Shown: positions 60,257 to 64,000 of the stretch, one piece after another
Layout: each line of letters opens with the position of its first letter
How positions within the stretch are numbered: the first letter of the stretch is position 1
DNA from: an uncultured Collinsella sp.
Lineage (GTDB): Bacteria > Actinomycetota > Coriobacteriia > Coriobacteriales > Coriobacteriaceae
Assembly (NCBI GenBank): GCA_902464565.1
Contig: CABQJV010000005.1
Coordinates: 1-64,000 of the forward strand
Direction of reading: 5' to 3'
DNA: 64,000 nt
Notes under the pieces: generated by a model
The model's database searches: none
The model's input: the letters and a program-made list of their open reading frames with translations, nothing else
Told to the model about the DNA's origin: nothing
Made by a program: the position numbers and the translations under genes

Positions 60257-61999
60257 CTACATACGCCCCAATTCGCCCACGATATGACCCACGCGGTCCT
60301 CGGGCTCCTTGACCTCGACGCCGTTGTAGCGGAAGAACCGCGCCGGGTCGTGCATCAGGTCCTCGAGCGGCACCAGCACAAAGTCGCGCTCGCCAATGAG
60401 CGGATGCGGCAGGCGCAGCTTTTTGCCGCCGTGGGTCTCGCCGTCCATCCACAGCAGGTCCAGGTCGATGGTGCGCGGGCCGTTAGCCTTGGCCTTCTTG
60501 GAGCGGTCGCGCCCCAGCTCGGCCTCGATCTTCATGAGCTCGTCGAGCAGCACCAACGGCGCCAGCTCGGTCTTAATCTCGATGACAGCGTTGGCAAACG
60601 CGTCCTGGCGCGTCTCGTAGGCAGGCTCGCTCTCGTAAATCTTGGAGGAGTTAGACACGCAGGTGAGTGGAATCTCGGCGATCATCTCGCGTGCGGCGCG
60701 GATGTTGTCGCAGCGATGCCCCAGGTTGGAGCCCACGGCCACAAACGCGCGGCGCGGCTGTGGCTTGGCAACCGCCCAGTAGCCGTTCAGGAACTGCGCA
60801 AAACCCGCTGCATCGTGCACGCGCACGATGTTGGCACCGGCCTGGATAGCGCCCAGGCACACGCCAAACGTAGCGGCATCGCGCTCGGCGGCCTCGGTCA
60901 CGCCCGAGACGGCGCCCACAAAGCGCTTGCGCGACACGGCGCACATGAGCGGATAGCCCAGTGACGCCATCTTGGCAGTCTCGCGCTGGATGACGATGCC
61001 CTCGTTAGCCGACTTACCAAAGCCCGGACCAGGATCGATGCAGATGCGGTCGCGCGACACGCCGGCATGGATGAGTGTGCGGGCCTGGTCGGATAGAAAG
61101 CCCATGACGCGGCGCATGATGGGCGCAGAATCGGGCAGGGTAAAGCGGCGGAGCTGCGAGGTGGGCACGTAGGCCTCCTCGCGGCGGGCGCTGCGGCGCA
61201 TCATGGCGGCCAGGCGGTCATTGGACTCCGATGCGGCCTCGGTGGCCTCGGGCGCAGCCTCGGGCGCGGGCGCAACGGTCTCGGCGGCAGCAGCCTGCTC
61301 GGCGGCGGGCGTCTCCTGCTCGCTTGCAGGCTCGGACGTGGGCTCCGGTTCGCCAAACGGCAACGAGGGCTGCACCACGCCGCCCGGAAGCTTGGCCTCC
61401 GGCTTAGGCTCGCCCAGCAACTTGCCGCGACGGCGGCGAGCCGGCTTCTCGGCCTCGCGCGCAGCCTCGGCAGCCGCTTCGCGCGCCTTCTCGGCAACAA
61501 ACGCCGCAGCCGAGGTGTCGAGCTGCACCGTCGCGTGCGTGCGGGCGGGTGCGGCGACCTCGCCGGCGTGCATTACGATGACGCCGCAGGTGCTCGTCTT
61601 AACGAACTCAACCATCTTGGGATCGGTGAAGCCTGTCACGTCGTTGACAATCGAAGCGCCGCAGCGCACAGCCGCCTTGGCAACCGCCACATGACGCGTG
61701 TCGATCGAGACAATGGCACCCTCTTTGGCGAGCGCGCGCACGACGGGCAGCACGCGACGCGCCTCCTCGTCGGGGTTGACCGGGGTAAAGCCGGGGCGCG
61801 TGGACTCGCCGCCCACGTCGATGATGTCGGCGCCGGCGTCGAGCATCGCCAGGCCGTACTCGATGGCGGCGTCCGGGTCGAAGTGCTCCCCGCCATCGCT
61901 AAACGAATCGGGCGTCACGTTGAGGACGCCCATGATGCGCGGACGGTCAAAGCTGAGCTCGTACTTTCCGCACCGCCATGTCTTGCTGTCGTTCGCCAT
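60257..61999 (-). CDS. folP-folK: fused dihydropteroate synthase and HPPK
   Basis: The 580-residue protein joins two folate enzymes: FolP (residues 1-410) and FolK/HPPK (about 417-580). FolP motifs are MGVLNVTPDSFSDGG, DVGGESTRPG, SIDTRH, IDPGPGFGK, SRKRFVG and RVHD. HPPK motifs are VAVGSNLG, RTIDLDLLW and RLPHPLIGERDF. An extra segment (about residues 150-290), rich in Ala, Glu and Pro, splits the FolP barrel after VIVMHAGE, where other enzymes have only a short loop; a few charged helices follow it. ATG 61999 is chosen because aggagg lies six bases upstream. The fusion should channel the pterin diphosphate from FolK to FolP. Domain order is the reverse of fungal HPPK-DHPS. Confidence 0.92.
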   Translation of the reverse strand: MANDSKTWRCGKYELSFDRPRIMGVLNVTPDSFSDGGEHFDPDAAIEYGLAMLDAGADIIDVGGESTRPGFTPVNPDEEARRVLPVVRALAKEGAIVSIDTRHVAVAKAAVRCGASIVNDVTGFTDPKMVEFVKTSTCGVIVMHAGEVAAPARTHATVQLDTSAAAFVAEKAREAAAEAAREAEKPARRRRGKLLGEPKPEAKLPGGVVQPSLPFGEPEPTSEPASEQETPAAEQAAAAETVAPAPEAAPEATEAASESNDRLAAMMRRSARREEAYVPTSQLRRFTLPDSAPIMRRVMGFLSDQARTLIHAGVSRDRICIDPGPGFGKSANEGIVIQRETAKMASLGYPLMCAVSRKRFVGAVSGVTEAAERDAATFGVCLGAIQAGANIVRVHDAAGFAQFLNGYWAVAKPQPRRAFVAVGSNLGHRCDNIRAAREMIAEIPLTCVSNSSKIYESEPAYETRQDAFANAVIEIKTELAPLVLLDELMKIEAELGRDRSKKAKANGPRTIDLDLLWMDGETHGGKKLRLPHPLIGERDFVLVPLEDLMHDPARFFRYNGVEVKEPEDRVGHIVGELGRM

Positions 62000-62093
62000 G
62001 AACATCCTCCTAAAATGCCCACGCCGCCGCGCTCGGGCGCTGGCGGCGGGGTCGCTTTGCAATCAGTCTTTCTATTGTATCCGCGCGCGCGGG

Positions 62094-62846
62094 CTAGAAC
62101 GCAAACGCGGCCGCGATGTCGCAAGAAATCAGCAGGTCGGCATTTGCATCCTGATCGGTGGGAGCAAGGTTGCAAATGGCCAGCGTATCGCCGGTAAAGT
62201 AACGCGTAAGGCCTGCCGCCGGATACACCACGAGCGAGGTCCCGCCCACAATGAGGGCATCGGCGGCGGCGATGGCGGCAACGGCACCGGTCAGCACGTG
62301 CTCGTCGAGCGGCTCCTCGTAGAGCACTACATCGGGCTTGATGCGGCCGCCGCACGCGGGGCACGCAGGCACGCCCGCGGCATCCTCGTGCTCGCGCGAG
62401 CAAACCCACTCGGCGCTATAGACCGCGCCACACGCCTGGCAAATGTTGCGGTGGACCGAGCCATGCAGCTCGAACACGCGTTGCGAGCCGGCCATCTGAT
62501 GCAGGCCGTCGATATTTTGCGTCACCACGGCATTTAGCTTGCCGGCGCGCTCCAGCTCGGCCAGCTTGGTGTGGCAGCGATTGGGCTTGGCGCCAAGCGC
62601 GATCATCTTGGTGCGGTAGAAGTCGAAGAACTCGGCCGGATGCGCCTCGTAAAAGCTATGCGAGAGCATGGTCTCGGGCGGGTAGGCAAACTGCTGGTGA
62701 TACAGGCCGTCCACGCTGCGGAAATCGGGGATGCCACTCGCCGTGGAAACGCCCGCGCCACCAAAGAAGACCACGCGCTTGTGGGTGCCGAACAGCTCCG
62801 CCAGCGCGGCGGAGGCCTGCTTGGGGTCCGATATTGCCTGCGTCAT
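62094..62846 (-). CDS. cobB: Sir2-type NAD-dependent protein deacylase
   Basis: The 250-residue sirtuin removes acyl groups from lysines using NAD. The Rossmann motif GAGVSTASGIPDFRS, TQNIDGLHQ, the catalytic His in ELHGSVHR and the zinc Cys pairs CQAC and CPAC are present. Length and motifs fit class U/bacterial sirtuins. ATG 62846 follows ggagg. It lies alone between folPK and the divergent exonuclease gene. Substrates are unknown. Confidence 0.93.
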   Translation of the reverse strand: MTQAISDPKQASAALAELFGTHKRVVFFGGAGVSTASGIPDFRSVDGLYHQQFAYPPETMLSHSFYEAHPAEFFDFYRTKMIALGAKPNRCHTKLAELERAGKLNAVVTQNIDGLHQMAGSQRVFELHGSVHRNICQACGAVYSAEWVCSREHEDAAGVPACPACGGRIKPDVVLYEEPLDEHVLTGAVAAIAAADALIVGGTSLVVYPAAGLTRYFTGDTLAICNLAPTDQDANADLLISCDIAAAFAF

Positions 62847-62981
62847 ATGAGTCCTCCGTCCTTGTTAGTCGGGCAGCGTTGGACGACGTCCCAGCATGCG
62901 GCCTTTAAGTCAGCATGCGCGGAGCCCACCGCGCCCCTGTTGCGCTAATCTTAAGCCTGCCAACCCCGTCGAAAGGACACC

Positions 62982-63800
62982 ATGCCTCAGACTTACACTT
63001 TCGCCTCGTGGAACGTTAACGGCCTGCGCGCCGTGCTCAAAAAGGACCCGAGCTTTATCCAGATCGCGCAAGAACTCGACGTCGATATCCTGGCGCTGCA
63101 AGAGACCAAGCTGCAAGAAGGCCAGGTTGATATTGACCTGCCCGGCTATCGCCAAACCTGGAGCTACGCCGAGCGTAAAGGCTATTCGGGCACTGCGGTC
63201 TTTAGCCGCCAGGAACCGCTGCGCGTGCTGCACGCCGACGCACTGCTACCCTACGCCGGCGAGAACGAGGCGGCCGAGCTCGTCGCCCAAGCCGCAACCG
63301 AGGGCCGCGTCTGCGCGCTCGAGTTCGACAAGTTTTGGTTTGTGGATGTCTACACGCCTAACGCCCAAAATGAGCTCGCGCGCATCGATGTACGCATGGC
63401 CTGGGACGATGCCTACCGCGGCTTTTTGAACGCGCTCGAGTGCGAGACCGGCAAACCCGTCGTGACCTGCGGCGACTTTAACGTTGCGCACGAGGAGATC
63501 GACCTTAAGAACCCCAAGTCCAACCGCGGCAACGCGGGCTTTTCGGACGAAGAACGCGGCAAGTTTACCGAGCTGCTCAACGCCGGCTTTACCGATACCT
63601 GGCGCACGGCTAATCCAGACGTCGAGGGCGTCTACAGCTGGTGGAGCTATCGCTTTAATGCCCGCAAGAACAACGCCGGCTGGCGCATCGATTACTTCTT
63701 GGTAAGTGATTCAATCGCCAATACCGTGCGCGACACCGGTATCCGCGGCGATATCTTCGGCAGCGACCACTGCCCCGTCACCCTCACGCTAGAGCTCTAG
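62982..63800 (+). CDS. xth: exodeoxyribonuclease III
   Basis: The 272-residue enzyme belongs to the ExoIII/AP-endonuclease family, which cuts abasic sites and trims 3' ends in base-excision repair. Motifs are WNVNGLRA (Asn), LQETKL (metal Glu), VYTPNA, GDFNVAHEEID (Asp/Asn) and GSDHCPV (catalytic His) in the correct order. Its ATG follows gaaagga. A -10-like taatct lies at 62946. It is a single gene, followed by repeats. Confidence 0.95.
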   Translation: MPQTYTFASWNVNGLRAVLKKDPSFIQIAQELDVDILALQETKLQEGQVDIDLPGYRQTWSYAERKGYSGTAVFSRQEPLRVLHADALLPYAGENEAAELVAQAATEGRVCALEFDKFWFVDVYTPNAQNELARIDVRMAWDDAYRGFLNALECETGKPVVTCGDFNVAHEEIDLKNPKSNRGNAGFSDEERGKFTELLNAGFTDTWRTANPDVEGVYSWWSYRFNARKNNAGWRIDYFLVSDSIANTVRDTGIRGDIFGSDHCPVTLTLEL

Positions 63801-63818
63801 CCCCAAGTAATTCCTCTA

Positions 63819-63841
63819 GGGGACAGAGGAAAACAGATCAT
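63819..63841. repeat. GGGGACAGAGGAAAAC motif
   Basis: ggggacagaggaaaac-gatcat is the inverse of the spacer motif atgatccgtttt-ctctgtcc at 48562-48590 and 48799-48823. It shows that this motif is dispersed and not limited to the palindrome cluster. Confidence 0.6.
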
Positions 63842-63860
63842 GTGACCCCTCTCCCCCTAT

Positions 63861-63929
63861 AAGTTGCGGTGGAATAGTTCCTGTTTGGGCAGCAAATAGC
63901 CAAAAACGAGAACTAATCCACCGCAAGTT
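63861..63929. repeat. TTGCGGTG hairpin repeat, copy 2
   Basis: Arms 63861-63883 (aagttgcggtggaatagttc) and 63907-63929 pair with about four mismatches; the loop contains agccaaaaa. It is the second copy of the 8980-9046 repeat. Confidence 0.7.
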
Positions 63930-64000
63930 CGTGAGGAAACGCGAAATGCCTTACAGCCCGTATTTCACGACGACACGGTTAATGCGACGGCACCAGGGCT

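Overview
This is a high-GC chromosomal window from a Gram-positive anaerobe. The gene set points to the Coriobacteriia, most likely Collinsella or a close relative (inference): a multi-membrane-segment LuxR regulator, a group 4 (Ech-type) NiFe hydrogenase, an Nramp-related magnesium transporter paired with an MgtE/CBS protein, glucose PTS EIIA, LuxS, and many short palindromic repeats. No rRNA, phage, plasmid or CRISPR array is seen. The only tRNA is an initiator tRNA-Met.

Layout. 1-1.35 kb: broken IS110-family element whose transposase centre is replaced by foreign DNA. 1.5-5.7 kb: lipoprotein, PTS EIIA, a Fic protein flanked by two identical-arm hairpin repeats, and pyrE. 5.8-8.9 kb: MgtA-type P-type ATPase with a structured leader. 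9-15.3 kb: membrane LuxR regulator, then a zinc-ribbon/SPFH operon (relatives of Bacillus YdjG/YdjI) and a lipoprotein. 15.4-19.3 kb: three overlapping signalling genes. 19.5-25.3 kb: DUF4867 protein, luxS, nucleoside hydrolase plus ribokinase, and an OafA-type acyltransferase. 25.6-27.1 kb: intact-looking IS256-family element sitting inside a larger inverted repeat. 27.3-30.7 kb: Nramp-related transporter plus MgtE/CBS protein behind a candidate RNA switch. 30.8-36.6 kb: degenerate NodB deacetylase, PRC-barrel, YtxH, CNNM/CorC and HlyIII-type membrane proteins. 36.7-39.2 kb: alpha/beta hydrolase and a DUF362 ferredoxin protein. 39.3-46.3 kb: two ABC systems. 46.5-48.3 kb: two-component system with an apparently leaderless kinase mRNA. 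48.3-49.1 kb: three long palindromic elements. 49.1-54.8 kb: hydrogenase operon in which the NuoL-like and NuoH-like subunits are one polypeptide. 55-57.8 kb: orphan helix-turn-helix protein and an old-yellow-enzyme/FAD reductase. 58-58.4 kb: four hairpin repeats and tRNA-fMet. 58.6-63.8 kb: coaX, a degenerate biotin-ligase-like gene, a folP-folK fusion, a sirtuin and exonuclease III.

Two themes stand out. First, magnesium and divalent cation handling: MgtA, NRMT-like Nramp, MgtE/CBS and CNNM/CorC are all here, and two of these loci have leaders with clear RNA-structure potential. Second, the intergenic space is full of inverted repeats whose arms change in a compensated way between copies, so structure rather than sequence seems conserved. 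Several sit exactly on gene 3' ends and even supply stop codons. They look like one or a few REP/MITE-like families that are not described by ordinary annotation; no matching transposase lies in the window.
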